DNA from: Pseudomonas sp. RC10
Lineage (GTDB): Bacteria; Pseudomonadota; Gammaproteobacteria; Pseudomonadales; Pseudomonadaceae
Assembly: GCF_038397775.1 (NCBI RefSeq)
Contig: NZ_CP151650.1
Span: 1,736,001 to 1,800,000 of the forward strand
DNA: 64,000 bases
Direction: 5' to 3'
The translations under genes and the position numbers were made by a program. How positions within the stretch are numbered: the first letter of the stretch is position 1; every line of letters starts with the position of its first letter. Below, in pieces: positions 8,532 to 16,468 of the stretch. The notes beneath the pieces were generated by a model. That model was given only the letters and a program-made list of their open reading frames with translations, had not been told where the DNA came from and searched no databases.

Positions 8532-9134
8532 TCACTCGAAGCGGCAGGCTTCCTCGAAGGACAGCCGAGGGTCACGTGGGTACAGGCGCGCGTCATCGCC
8601 ATAGCCGATGGTGAAAATGAAGTTTGCTTTCCATGACGTGCCGCTGAAAAAAGCCTCATCGATGATCGCGTTGTGGAAACCGGACATGGGGCACACATCC
8701 AGCCCCAGGCCGCGCGCTGCGATCATCAGGTAAGCCCCTGTTAGCGAGCTGCTGCGGTAGGCAATCGACTCGGCAAAGGCTGCGTCAGCCTCGAACATCG
8801 GCTTGAAATTCATTCGAGGGAACAGGCGAGGTGCCTGGTCGAAGAACCTCGTATCCTGAGCCACGATGGCCGTCACAGGCGCCATCCGTACTTGCTCGGG
8901 GTTGCTGCCCATGCCCTCAAGCGCGGGGTAAAGCTTGCGTTTCCCGTCCTCGGAGCGGACAAAAACGATGCGGGCAGGCTGAAGGTTCCCGCTGGTAGGG
9001 CCCCATTTGGCCAGTTCGTAGAGTGCCTTGAGCGACTCGTCCGATACGGCTCTATCTGTCCAGTGGTGATGAGACCGGGCATCTGTGAACAGTTGAGCCA
9101 GCACATCGTTGGTCATCGCAGAGCGAATAGACAT
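8532..9134 (-). CDS. Nitroreductase-family protein, RutE/HadB-like
   Basis: 200 residues. It has the RutE-type layout: DARSHHHWTDRAVSD near 18-32, then KWGPTSGNLQPARIVFV with FMN-phosphate contacts, SLTGAYLMIAARGLGLDVCPMSGF near 129-152 and a NFIFTIGYGDD end. RutE-type enzymes reduce malonic semialdehyde in uracil breakdown, but there are no other rut genes here. A general quinone, enal or nitro-compound reductase fits the operon better. Third gene from the operon's distal end, 19 bp from its neighbour. Confidence 0.88.
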   Translation of the reverse strand: MSIRSAMTNDVLAQLFTDARSHHHWTDRAVSDESLKALYELAKWGPTSGNLQPARIVFVRSEDGKRKLYPALEGMGSNPEQVRMAPVTAIVAQDTRFFDQAPRLFPRMNFKPMFEADAAFAESIAYRSSSLTGAYLMIAARGLGLDVCPMSGFHNAIIDEAFFSGTSWKANFIFTIGYGDDARLYPRDPRLSFEEACRFE

Positions 9135-9154
9135 GGTGTTGTCCTCCGAACCTG

Positions 9155-10021
9155 TTATCGAATGTACCGGCGGTCCAGGCGACCTTCTTCGACCAGGCGT
9201 TTGCCGATGGTTTGGATGTGGGCTTCTCCGACCTTCAGCGCCTGCGGTGAGGTGTGAACCGAGTAATAGCCCAGGGCGAGATCGTGCTTGTGAGGTATGG
9301 CAGACCCCAGGACGAACTGGGTATCAGTCAAGGCCTCGAAGTGAACCGAGTGACTGGAGCGTTCGAACGCAACCAACTCTTCAGGGTGAAGCTTTTCACC
9401 GTTGGCCAGCAGCCCTCCTTCAACGGGTGATACCCAGAGCACCGTATGCCCCGTAGGCGAGACATAGGTCCACCGCTCTCCGGCCTTGAGTTTTACGGCC
9501 AGGAAATTCATAGGCGACGGGGTTTCGATTGCGCTGCTGACACTGCCGTAGCTGCCCAGCAGAACACGTGCCGGACCTGCGCTGACGATGTCTTCAGCCT
9601 TCTGAAAGGCAGAGCGTGTTGGCCCGAGTTCCGACTCGGGTGGCAGAGCAACCCAGAGCTGAAAGCCACGAACACGACCATGGTCCTCATCGCCGACGCT
9701 GCCGCCGTGCCACATGCCTTTACCTGCCTGCATCCACTCGACGCCGCCGCTGGGCAGAACGACCGTGGTGCCATCCGGATCAATCAAGTCCATTCGCCCA
9801 TCGATCAGATAGGACAACGTGGCAATCCCCGAATGTGGATGAAGGTCGCCCACGAAGGGCGGGCCCTGCATGTCGAAGAAATCCAGGAACACAAACGGTT
9901 TGAGGATCTGGCCGAAATCTGACGGGCTCATCAGGCGCACGGCTGGACCGTTGCGTCGCCCATGGGTGCGATGAGTGATCTGACGCAGTTGCACAGTGGT
10001 TTTTTCAGCAGCGCGGGACAT
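9155..10021 (-). CDS. Pirin family protein
   Basis: 288 residues, two cupin barrels. The N-terminal barrel carries metal-binding His in GDLHPHSGIATLSYL and a GGVEWMQAGKGMWHGG stretch typical of pirins. Some pirins are quercetinases; others bind redox metals. The start at 10021 is chosen because GAGGAG lies 6 bp upstream of it; an ATG at 10027 sits directly on the SD. The longer frame from 10078 would run into the upstream gene. In an operon with four flavin or NAD(P)H enzymes. A second, divergent pirin lies at 23616-24494. Confidence 0.88.
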   Translation of the reverse strand: MSRAAEKTTVQLRQITHRTHGRRNGPAVRLMSPSDFGQILKPFVFLDFFDMQGPPFVGDLHPHSGIATLSYLIDGRMDLIDPDGTTVVLPSGGVEWMQAGKGMWHGGSVGDEDHGRVRGFQLWVALPPESELGPTRSAFQKAEDIVSAGPARVLLGSYGSVSSAIETPSPMNFLAVKLKAGERWTYVSPTGHTVLWVSPVEGGLLANGEKLHPEELVAFERSSHSVHFEALTDTQFVLGSAIPHKHDLALGYYSVHTSPQALKVGEAHIQTIGKRLVEEGRLDRRYIR

Positions 10022-10035
10022 GGTCATCTCCTCGA

Positions 10036-10626
10036 TCAGGCGGTTGTGTTGCGAGCGGTTTTGAGGGCATCCGACCACCAGAGCAGGTCGTCGATCATGC
10101 GTCCCGCCTGATCGTTCTGTGCCTGCAACGCGGCCTCGATTTCATCGGTGTTGCCTTGGAAATGGGCATAGATCGCCCCGACCGGGATATGCACCGCTGT
10201 GCGAATCGAAGCCATTTGAAGCTCTGTCGCGATTTCACGTAGTTGCTGCACGGCACGAGCGCCGCCAACGCTGCCCCAGCTCACGAAACCAATCGGTTTG
10301 CGGTTCCACTCCGGGTACACCCAGTCCAGCGCGTTCTTCAAAACTGCGGGCGGGCCAAAGTTGTATTCGGCCGTGGCCACCACGAACGCATCAGAGGTCG
10401 CAATCTGTTCAGTCCAGCGACGAACATTTTCGTTTTCATACGCCGGACGGCCAGGAAAGCCAGGAAGCATGGCGCTGTCGAAGAAAGGCAGATCAAAATC
10501 GCGCAGGTCGAGCAAGCGGACGTTGAGCCCTTCACGTTGTTCCAGATGGTGCTCGATCCAGTTGGCTGGGGCGCTGGAGAAGCGGCTGTCACGGGTGCTG
10601 CCGACAATGACGGAAACGGTGGTCAT
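10036..10626 (-). CDS. NADPH-dependent FMN reductase family protein
   Basis: 196 residues, flavodoxin-like fold. VIVGSTRDSRFSSAPANW (residues 7-24) is the phosphate-binding loop; VATAEYNFGPPAVLKNALDWV (103-123) and SWGSVGGARAVQQLR (136-150) are the other flavin contacts of ArsH/ChrR/YieF-type enzymes. Probably a two-electron quinone, chromate or azo reductase. First gene of the operon, divergent from a LysR gene with about 230 bp between the two starts, so the operon is likely LysR-controlled. Confidence 0.9.
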   Translation of the reverse strand: MTTVSVIVGSTRDSRFSSAPANWIEHHLEQREGLNVRLLDLRDFDLPFFDSAMLPGFPGRPAYENENVRRWTEQIATSDAFVVATAEYNFGPPAVLKNALDWVYPEWNRKPIGFVSWGSVGGARAVQQLREIATELQMASIRTAVHIPVGAIYAHFQGNTDEIEAALQAQNDQAGRMIDDLLWWSDALKTARNTTA

Positions 10627-10855
10627 GGTGAGTCTCCTGAGGAAAAAGTGAGGCGCCTGTGCGCCATGGAGCCCACTTTAGGAAGTCTCCGATCATCCAG
10701 AAAGATGGGTGGGTGAGATGCACTCGTTCAAAAATGATCGCAATGGAACAGGAGCCGGTGGCGCGGGCCTCTGCATGAAAGATCGAGCTGGCCTACTCAG
10801 GCTCGGTCTAGAATGGGCGGATATATCTCACTCATGCAGAAACGGCGGTAATCAC

Positions 10856-11782
10856 GTGGACCTGAATGATGTCGCGCTTTTTGTTCAAGTCGTTCGAGCG
10901 GGGAGTTTCGCCGAAGCAGGGCGGCGCCTCGGCATGCCTCCCAGTACTGCCAGCAGGCGTGTGCAGCTATTGGAGGCCGCGTTAGGTACACGGCTGATGC
11001 AACGCACCACGAGGCGTTTGGTGTTGACCGATGCAGGAACCAACTTTTACGCCGAATCTGCCGATCAAATCGATGCGTTGCTGCGGGTTGCCGGTCAGGT
11101 GACTAATGATTCTGCTGAGATTGCTGGTCGCGTTCGGGTGGCTGCTCCTGTGGATTTTTTCAACTGGTTTCCGGCACAGGCTGTCGCGCAATTCATCGCT
11201 GAGCATCCGCGAGTACGTCTTGAATTCGAGCTGAATGACGCGCGCGTCGATCTGCTGGGCGAAGGAATAGACGTCGCCATGCGCGGAGGTGATCGCGATC
11301 CATCGCTGTTCGCACGCAAACTGGGCACGAGTTATCAAACTCTGGTGGCGAGCCCAGGCTACCTGGAGGCGCATGGCGTACCGGCACAGCCAGGGGATTT
11401 GAGTGCCCATCAATGCATCACTTCACCGTCTCACGGTGGCCCACGCACAACCTGGCGGCTGGGCGGTGTCGACCATCAAGCGGCGACCATCGAAGTGGAC
11501 GGTCCTTTTCAAGCCAATACCTCTTCTGCGCAGCTTGAAGCGGCTCTAGCCGGATTGGGTATTGCGCTGCTGCCCATAGCACTCAGCGCTGCCCATATCG
11601 ACGCAGGGCGATTGAAGGAAGTGCTCCCTGATTACACTTCAGGCGCAATAGGCGTGCATCTTGTCTATCACAGCCGCCGTCAACTGCCTCGTGCGGTATC
11701 TGCGTTCATCGAATTCGCAGCAACCACCATCAAGGAAATGGGGTTGATGGACGTCGGTCAGCGCAGAGGGAGGATTGCTTAG
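10856..11782 (+). CDS. LysR-family regulator of the redox operon
   Basis: 308 residues with a GTG start at 10856. The longer frame from 10709 adds 49 residues unlike LysR proteins, while GTG gives the standard DLNDVALFVQVVRAGSF opening. Winged helix about residues 1-60 (AEAGRRLGMPPSTASRRVQLLE), then a LysR effector-binding domain of the CrgA-like class that often regulates a divergent quinone or alkene reductase gene. Divergent from the FMN-reductase gene at 10626. No strong SD is visible (GGCGG only). Confidence 0.9.
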   Translation: MDLNDVALFVQVVRAGSFAEAGRRLGMPPSTASRRVQLLEAALGTRLMQRTTRRLVLTDAGTNFYAESADQIDALLRVAGQVTNDSAEIAGRVRVAAPVDFFNWFPAQAVAQFIAEHPRVRLEFELNDARVDLLGEGIDVAMRGGDRDPSLFARKLGTSYQTLVASPGYLEAHGVPAQPGDLSAHQCITSPSHGGPRTTWRLGGVDHQAATIEVDGPFQANTSSAQLEAALAGLGIALLPIALSAAHIDAGRLKEVLPDYTSGAIGVHLVYHSRRQLPRAVSAFIEFAATTIKEMGLMDVGQRRGRIA

Positions 11783-11827
11783 CCTCCCGCTTGTGCGTCC
11801 GCTTTCAACCCGAAGCAGCCGCTGGGG

Positions 11828-12190
11828 TTAGTCGGCCGATACTGCCCACTGGAGGTGATTACCACCCATTTGCATTCGACGTGACGAGCCGTTTGCATCG
11901 GCCAACTGGGCGACAACCAACCGCATACTTTGATGCTTCACATGGCGATGCGCCGCCATGGAGCTGATGCTGGTGGGGCCATGACGGTCGAGTAAACCCA
12001 AGGTTTCAGACTGTGCCGAAGAGGGCGCGTGCGCGCCATTACGCACTTCCCGCACAAGGTTGCCGATCACTCTGCGCAGCTGTTCGGCCAACTGTTCAGC
12101 CGCCTCGGTGGGAGGGGAATCGTGATTATAGGGTTCTGACGGGGACGACAATGCGGTTTCTCGAAGGTGATTAACCGGGCAAGCATACAT
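11828..12190 (-). pseudogene. MarR-family regulator remnant
   Basis: The readable part (LRRVIGNLVREVRNGAHAPSSAQS, GLLDRHGPTSIS, HQSMRLVVAQLADA) is a MarR winged-helix N-terminal two thirds. After QLADA the wing and C-terminal helices are replaced by unrelated sequence (NGSSRRMQMGGNHLQWAVSAD) and a stop. The protein would lack the wing and the C-terminal dimer helix. The true start is uncertain (12190 or a TTG near 12151). It lies at the edge of a stretch holding two further gene fragments. Confidence 0.65.
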
Positions 12191-12300
12191 CAGTCTTTGT
12201 ATCTGCCTTGTCCTGAACCACCGAGCGCGCCAGGAGTGCGGCCAGAGTCGCTGACATGCACGGTTGCCATGCAATCCGAGCCTAAGTGCGGTTTGCAAAA

Positions 12301-12319
12301 TGCGAACTATGCGTTCGCA
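12301..12319. promoter_or_regulatory. Palindromic operator candidate upstream of MarR remnant
   Basis: TGCGAAC (12301-12307) and GTTCGCA (12313-12319) form a perfect 7-bp inverted repeat with a 5-bp spacer and A/T flanks, the size of a MarR-type site. It lies about 110 bp upstream of the MarR remnant. The rest of 12191-12495 shows no gene, only a GTCCCCG/CGGGGAC hairpin (12381-12408). Confidence 0.45.
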
Positions 12320-12495
12320 ATTTCGTGAAGAGAGGGGCGGCTCGTACCGCCGTGCAATGACTGTTAAAGGTCACGATCCAGTCCCCGCGATTAGCTCGCA
12401 ACGGGGACGGTACTGATATCAGCGCGTAGTATTCTAATCGCTGCAGCATAATCGGTGCCGGCAGGATATTGTCACCGATTAATTGCCGAGCGTGC

Positions 12496-12826
12496 CTAAC
12501 CAACGCTACGCAAGGCTTTGTTCAAACCATCCTGGCACTCAAGCAGCGCTGCCTTGATAGTGTCCAGTGCGGTCTGCAGGCGCCAGACAGGGCCGACCAC
12601 GTCAATCGCATAACTGCCTTGGGGCGTCTGCAAACCTACCGCCACAGCCCCAACCCCGGTGGTGTGCTCATCAAAGTCGTAGGCGAAACCTCCTCGCGGA
12701 TAAGCTTCAGCTGGGAAAGCAGCTGGCTGATCGTGGGTGTTTTGGGTGTCAACGCCTTGAGCTCCGGCCCTACCAGCTTGATGACCGCCTCATCCGGCAT
12801 TCTTGAGAACTGCACCTTGGCTCCAC
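12496..12826 (-). pseudogene. IclR-family regulator C-terminal fragment, frameshifted
   Basis: Leftward reading gives [25 protein letters not shown] and SQLKLIREE. Then, only in the next frame, GFAYDFDEHTTGVGAVAVG, QTPQGSYAIDVVGP and ALLECQDGLNKALRSVG before a stop at 12496. These are consecutive parts of an IclR effector domain. One base is missing near 12688-12695, and the N-terminal HTH is absent. The fragment ends at 12826, exactly where a fragment of an unrelated gene begins on the other strand. Confidence 0.7.
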
Positions 12827-12846
12827 GCTGGGTACGGCTGGGTACG
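12827..12846 (+). repeat. Tandem 10-bp repeat at a gene-fragment junction
   Basis: GCTGGGTACG occurs twice in direct succession (12827-12836, 12837-12846). It sits at the point where the IclR fragment stops and the GlnQ-type fragment starts, as expected of a recombination or slippage scar. Confidence 0.6.
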
Positions 12847-13255
12847 CAAGATGCCTCGTCGAGAAGCAGAGGAACTGGCCATGCATTTCCTGGAGCGGGT
12901 GCGCATCCCGGACAAAGCCCACTGCTATCCCGCCAGACTCTCGGGAGGGCAACAGCAGCGAGTCGCCATTGCACGAACCTTGTGCATGAACCCTCGGGTG
13001 ATGCTGTTCGATGAGCCAACCTCGGCGCTGGACCCGGAGATGATCAAAGAGGTGCTCGACACCATGGTTCAACTGGCGGAAGAGGGAATGACCATGGTGT
13101 GTGTGACCCACGAAATGGGCTTTGCTCGCAAGGTGGCCGACAAGGTCGTCTTCATGGACGCAGGTCAAATTGTTGAGTGTGGTTCGCCGGATCAGATCTT
13201 TACCCGGCCGAGCCACGAACGAACCCAACGTTTTCTTGGCCAGCTTCTGCATTGA
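12839..13255 (+). pseudogene. Amino-acid ABC transporter ATPase (GlnQ/HisP type), 3' fragment
   Basis: About 138 codons starting at [14 protein letters not shown]. Present: the ABC signature [14 protein letters not shown], Walker [16 protein letters not shown], the switch His in VTHEMGFAR and the DAGQIVECG end. Absent: the N-terminal about 100 residues with Walker A and the Q-loop, so it cannot hydrolyse ATP. An in-frame ATG at 12803 would add foreign residues. Truncated at the tandem repeat that joins it to an IclR fragment. The intact downstream MBL gene 9 bp later was presumably once in the same operon. Confidence 0.8.
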
Positions 13256-13263
13256 GGTGCCCC

Positions 13264-13995
13264 ATGAGGGATCAATGGTACGAAAGGCAGGGCATGGGCG
13301 ATGGCATCACGCGCTTGAGCGAGCCTCATGTGCACCGCTCCTTTGCCGCCAACCTCTTTCACGTGCGAGGGCGCGATGCCGATCTGGTGATTGATTTCGG
13401 CATGGGGTTGGTTCCGTTGCGACCGGCCCTGGATCTGGAGGAAGGCAAGCGGCTCATTGCGGTGGCGACCCATATTCATGCCGACCATGTCGGCGGGTTC
13501 CATGAGTTCGAAACACGTCTTGGACACCCTGCCGAGGCGCAAGATTTTGCCCGCATGGTTGACCAGGACACCTTGGCGCATGTTTTTCGCAGCTTGCCGG
13601 GCGCGGTGGAACAATTACCTTGCCTGAACTGGTCGCCCGACAGCCACCGCATCAGGCCGGCTCCATTGACCCAGACCGTGGACGAGGGAGAGATTATCGA
13701 TCTCGGAGACAAGCAATTTCGGGTACTTCACTTACCCGGTCACTCTCATGGTTCCATTGGCTTGCTCGACGAATCGGCGGGTGTACTTTTCAGCGGTGAT
13801 GTCATCTATATCGGTGGTTTGGTCGATAACCTGCCGTGCTCGAGCCAGGTTCTTTATCGTCAGACGATGCAACGCTTGATCGAACTTGATGTGCAGTGCA
13901 TACACGGAGGACATGGCGCCGTCATGTCCTCAGAGCAGATGAAAGCCATTGCGAGGCAATACCTTCAGGGCACATCAGCCAAGGCGACGATCTGA
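13264..13995 (+). CDS. MBL-fold metallo-hydrolase
   Basis: 243 residues. Metal site: THIHADHVGG (HxHxDH motif near residue 70), PGHSHGS near 160, FSGDVIYIGG with the bridging Asp, and GGHGAVM for the last His. Length and motifs fit the glyoxalase II-like branch; the substrate is unknown. The ATG at 13264 is 9 bp after the truncated ABC ATPase stop, with GAGG just upstream. The earlier in-frame start at 13177 lies inside that fragment. It looks like the surviving end of an amino-acid transport/processing operon. Confidence 0.88.
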   Translation: MRDQWYERQGMGDGITRLSEPHVHRSFAANLFHVRGRDADLVIDFGMGLVPLRPALDLEEGKRLIAVATHIHADHVGGFHEFETRLGHPAEAQDFARMVDQDTLAHVFRSLPGAVEQLPCLNWSPDSHRIRPAPLTQTVDEGEIIDLGDKQFRVLHLPGHSHGSIGLLDESAGVLFSGDVIYIGGLVDNLPCSSQVLYRQTMQRLIELDVQCIHGGHGAVMSSEQMKAIARQYLQGTSAKATI

Positions 13996-14116
13996 TCGGG
14001 CGGGTGTTGCCCCTGTAACTGGATTGACTCTGTCTGGCTCAAGCCGTTGAATAGCTAGCGGTCAGTGAAATGAGCGCTTGTTGTTTGTCTATCGGGTTGC
14101 CTGGACAGAGATTTCT

Positions 14117-15013
14117 ATGCTCAGAAATGTTTCGGACATGGATGTGCGCTTGTTGCGCATATTTTCTGTGGTTGTGAAATGTGGTGGGTTCACCTCGGCG
14201 CAAGCCGAGTTGAACATGAGTCAGTCGAACATCAGCATGCAGATCTCGGGATTGGAAAAACGCCTTGGGTATCGACTCTGCGAGCGAGGCAAGGGCGGGT
14301 TCCGATTGACCGAGAAAGGCCAGCGTATCCTTGAAGCGTCAAGGGCCCTGTTTGGCGCTCTGGACGCGTTTCGCGATGAGGCACAGGAGCTGACGGGGCG
14401 ATTGGTGGGCAATCTGTATCTGGGGCTCGCCGACAATATCGCGACCTTGCCGAGTGCCCATATCGATGCGGCTATTGCACGTTTCCATCAGCGCGAACAT
14501 GACACGCATCTCCATATCTTCGTCAACTCACCCACCGAGCTTGAGCTTGCGGTGATCGATGGGCAGTTGGACATGGCCGTCTCCTATTTCAGCCGCTCGC
14601 TGCCTACGCTGAACTACCAGCCGTTGTACAACGAAGAGGTCGCCGTGTTTTGTGGAAGAGCGCATCCGTTGTTCGGGGTGGAACAGCCAAGCCTGGAACA
14701 GGTCAAGGCCAGCAACTGGATCAAGTACGGTTTCTTGCCACTCGATCTCATGCAGCCACCGGCACCCGAACGGGCATCAGCGACTGCCTATCATGTAGAA
14801 GCCGTCGTGCATGCGGTGCTCGCCGGCACACACCTGGGGTATTTGCCCGCGCACTATGCCCGGCCTTGGGTGGAAGCCGGGCAGATGGGGGTGTTGCACG
14901 CCGAGACGCTACGCTATGAGATGCAACACAGCCTGATTACCCACATCGGCCATCCGCAGAGCGAAGCAGTCCGCGCATTCATCGCGGATCTGCTTGCCGT
15001 GCACGGCCTGTGA
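14117..15013 (+). CDS. LysR-family regulator
   Basis: 298 residues from the ATG at 14117 (opening MLRNVSDMDVRLLRIF); 14138 is a possible shorter start. The HTH reads TSAQAELNMSQSNISMQISGLEKRLGYRL. The effector domain has LGLADNIATLPS and a C-terminal VLAGTHLGYLPAHYA. Convergent with the aldehyde dehydrogenase operon (18 bp between stops) and about 120 bp downstream of the MBL gene. The target may be the catabolic operon at 15032-19217, but orientation does not prove it. Confidence 0.88.
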   Translation: MLRNVSDMDVRLLRIFSVVVKCGGFTSAQAELNMSQSNISMQISGLEKRLGYRLCERGKGGFRLTEKGQRILEASRALFGALDAFRDEAQELTGRLVGNLYLGLADNIATLPSAHIDAAIARFHQREHDTHLHIFVNSPTELELAVIDGQLDMAVSYFSRSLPTLNYQPLYNEEVAVFCGRAHPLFGVEQPSLEQVKASNWIKYGFLPLDLMQPPAPERASATAYHVEAVVHAVLAGTHLGYLPAHYARPWVEAGQMGVLHAETLRYEMQHSLITHIGHPQSEAVRAFIADLLAVHGL

Positions 15014-15031
15014 GGCTGGATGTGCGATGTG

Positions 15032-16468
15032 TCAGCCGATAAACCGCGTGATGTGTTTGACCGACTGATAGGCCGACAGTCCCCAGGGCCCCAGTTCGCG
15101 GCCAATGCCACTGCCTTTGGTGCCACCCCAGGACGTTTGTGCGAAGACCACTTGAACCGAATTGATCCACACATGCCCAACGTCCAGCGCCTCGGCAACG
15201 CGTTCTGCTCGTGCCAGGTCAGTACTGATGACGGTGGCGACCAAGCCGAAGCGGCTGTCATTCGCCATCGCCACGGCCTGCTCTTGTGTTGCAAAGCGTT
15301 GCGTACAGAGCACGGGGCCGAAGATCTCCTCGGTCCACAGACGGCTATTGGAAGGGACATCGCAGTAGATCGTCGGGCTGACGAACCAGCCAGGCCCGGA
15401 CTGCAGGGTGCCCGCGCCCGTGAGGCAGTGCAATCCTTCGGCGTCGGCGATGGCCAGATACTCGTTGACCTTTACCCACTGCGCCTTGCTCGTCAGTGGG
15501 CCCATGTCGACTTCACCCGTCAATGGGTTACCAATACGCAGTTTTTCAAACGCTGACTTCAAGCGCAGCATCAGTGCATCGGCGATGCTTTCATGCACCA
15601 GCAGACGCGAGGTGGCCGAGCACATTTGACCAGCATTCCAACAGATACCGGCGATGATCCACTCGACTGCCTGATCGAGGTCGCAGTCTTCAAACACTAG
15701 GATCGCGGACTTCCCGCCCAATTCAAGGGTGACCGGTCGACAGTATGTGGCCGCAGTGCGCATGACCAGGCTGCCCACCGCGTTACTGCCTGTGAATGAA
15801 AGTTTGTCGATGCCCGGATGATCGCTCAGTGCTGCGCCTGTGTCGGCCAGACCCATGACGATGTTCAGTACACCCGCAGGCAACTCCAGTTCATCGGCGA
15901 TCTGGCCATATACCTGCTCGATCAATGGCGTGATCTCGGATGGCTTGAGCACTACCGTGCAACCGGCGGCGAGTGCGGGTGCAAGCTTCCAGGCGCTGGT
16001 CACCAGGGGGAAATTCCACGGCACGATCAAGCCGACCACACCGATGGCTTCCAGTCTCACGTGGGAACTGAAGGCCACTGTTGGCAGCGCTACGGCGTTG
16101 TCTGGCTGACCATTCAGGGGACGAATCAGATTGGCGTAATACCTGAAGGTTGCTACGGCATCATCAATGTCGACACTGGCCTCGTGGCGCGGCTTGCCGT
16201 TGTTTTGCATGAGTAACGAGATCAGATTTTCGCGACGTTCTTCAAGGCTGTCGGCGAATCCTTGCAGGTAGTCCGCTCGAGTCACCGCACCTGCTTTGCT
16301 CCAGTTGGGCAATGCGCGGCGTGCGGCAGTGACAGCCTCATCCACCTGTGCAGCATCTGCCGCGTCCAGCTCGTCGAAGGGTTGCCCTAGGGAGGGGTCA
16401 TAAGCCGTGATGCGGTTGATGCTGTTGCCCGAAACCCAGCGGCCATTGATGTAATGGGGTGTGCTCAC
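15032..16468 (-). CDS. NAD(P)-dependent aldehyde dehydrogenase
   Basis: 478 residues, betaine-aldehyde-dehydrogenase-like class. VVGLIVPWNFPL (cofactor loop, near 143), LKPSEITP, FTGSNAVG, the general-base Glu in LELGGKSA (near 249) and the nucleophile Cys in NAGQMCSATSR (near 284) are all intact. It starts STPHYINGRWV. Overlaps the stop of the NCS1 permease by 4 bp, so the transported compound is likely converted through an aldehyde to a carboxylic acid. Substrate unknown. Confidence 0.93.
   Translation of the reverse strand: MSTPHYINGRWVSGNSINRITAYDPSLGQPFDELDAADAAQVDEAVTAARRALPNWSKAGAVTRADYLQGFADSLEERRENLISLLMQNNGKPRHEASVDIDDAVATFRYYANLIRPLNGQPDNAVALPTVAFSSHVRLEAIGVVGLIVPWNFPLVTSAWKLAPALAAGCTVVLKPSEITPLIEQVYGQIADELELPAGVLNIVMGLADTGAALSDHPGIDKLSFTGSNAVGSLVMRTAATYCRPVTLELGGKSAILVFEDCDLDQAVEWIIAGICWNAGQMCSATSRLLVHESIADALMLRLKSAFEKLRIGNPLTGEVDMGPLTSKAQWVKVNEYLAIADAEGLHCLTGAGTLQSGPGWFVSPTIYCDVPSNSRLWTEEIFGPVLCTQRFATQEQAVAMANDSRFGLVATVISTDLARAERVAEALDVGHVWINSVQVVFAQTSWGGTKGSGIGRELGPWGLSAYQSVKHITRFIG

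Noticed and set aside
12381..12408. GTCCCCG/CGGGGAC hairpin as a terminator
   Set aside because: 14-base loop, no U-tract, and no complete gene ends there.
12469..13019. Rightward and leftward long ORFs in this span
   Set aside because: They read across the IclR/GlnQ joint and only look long; fragments of real families explain them better.
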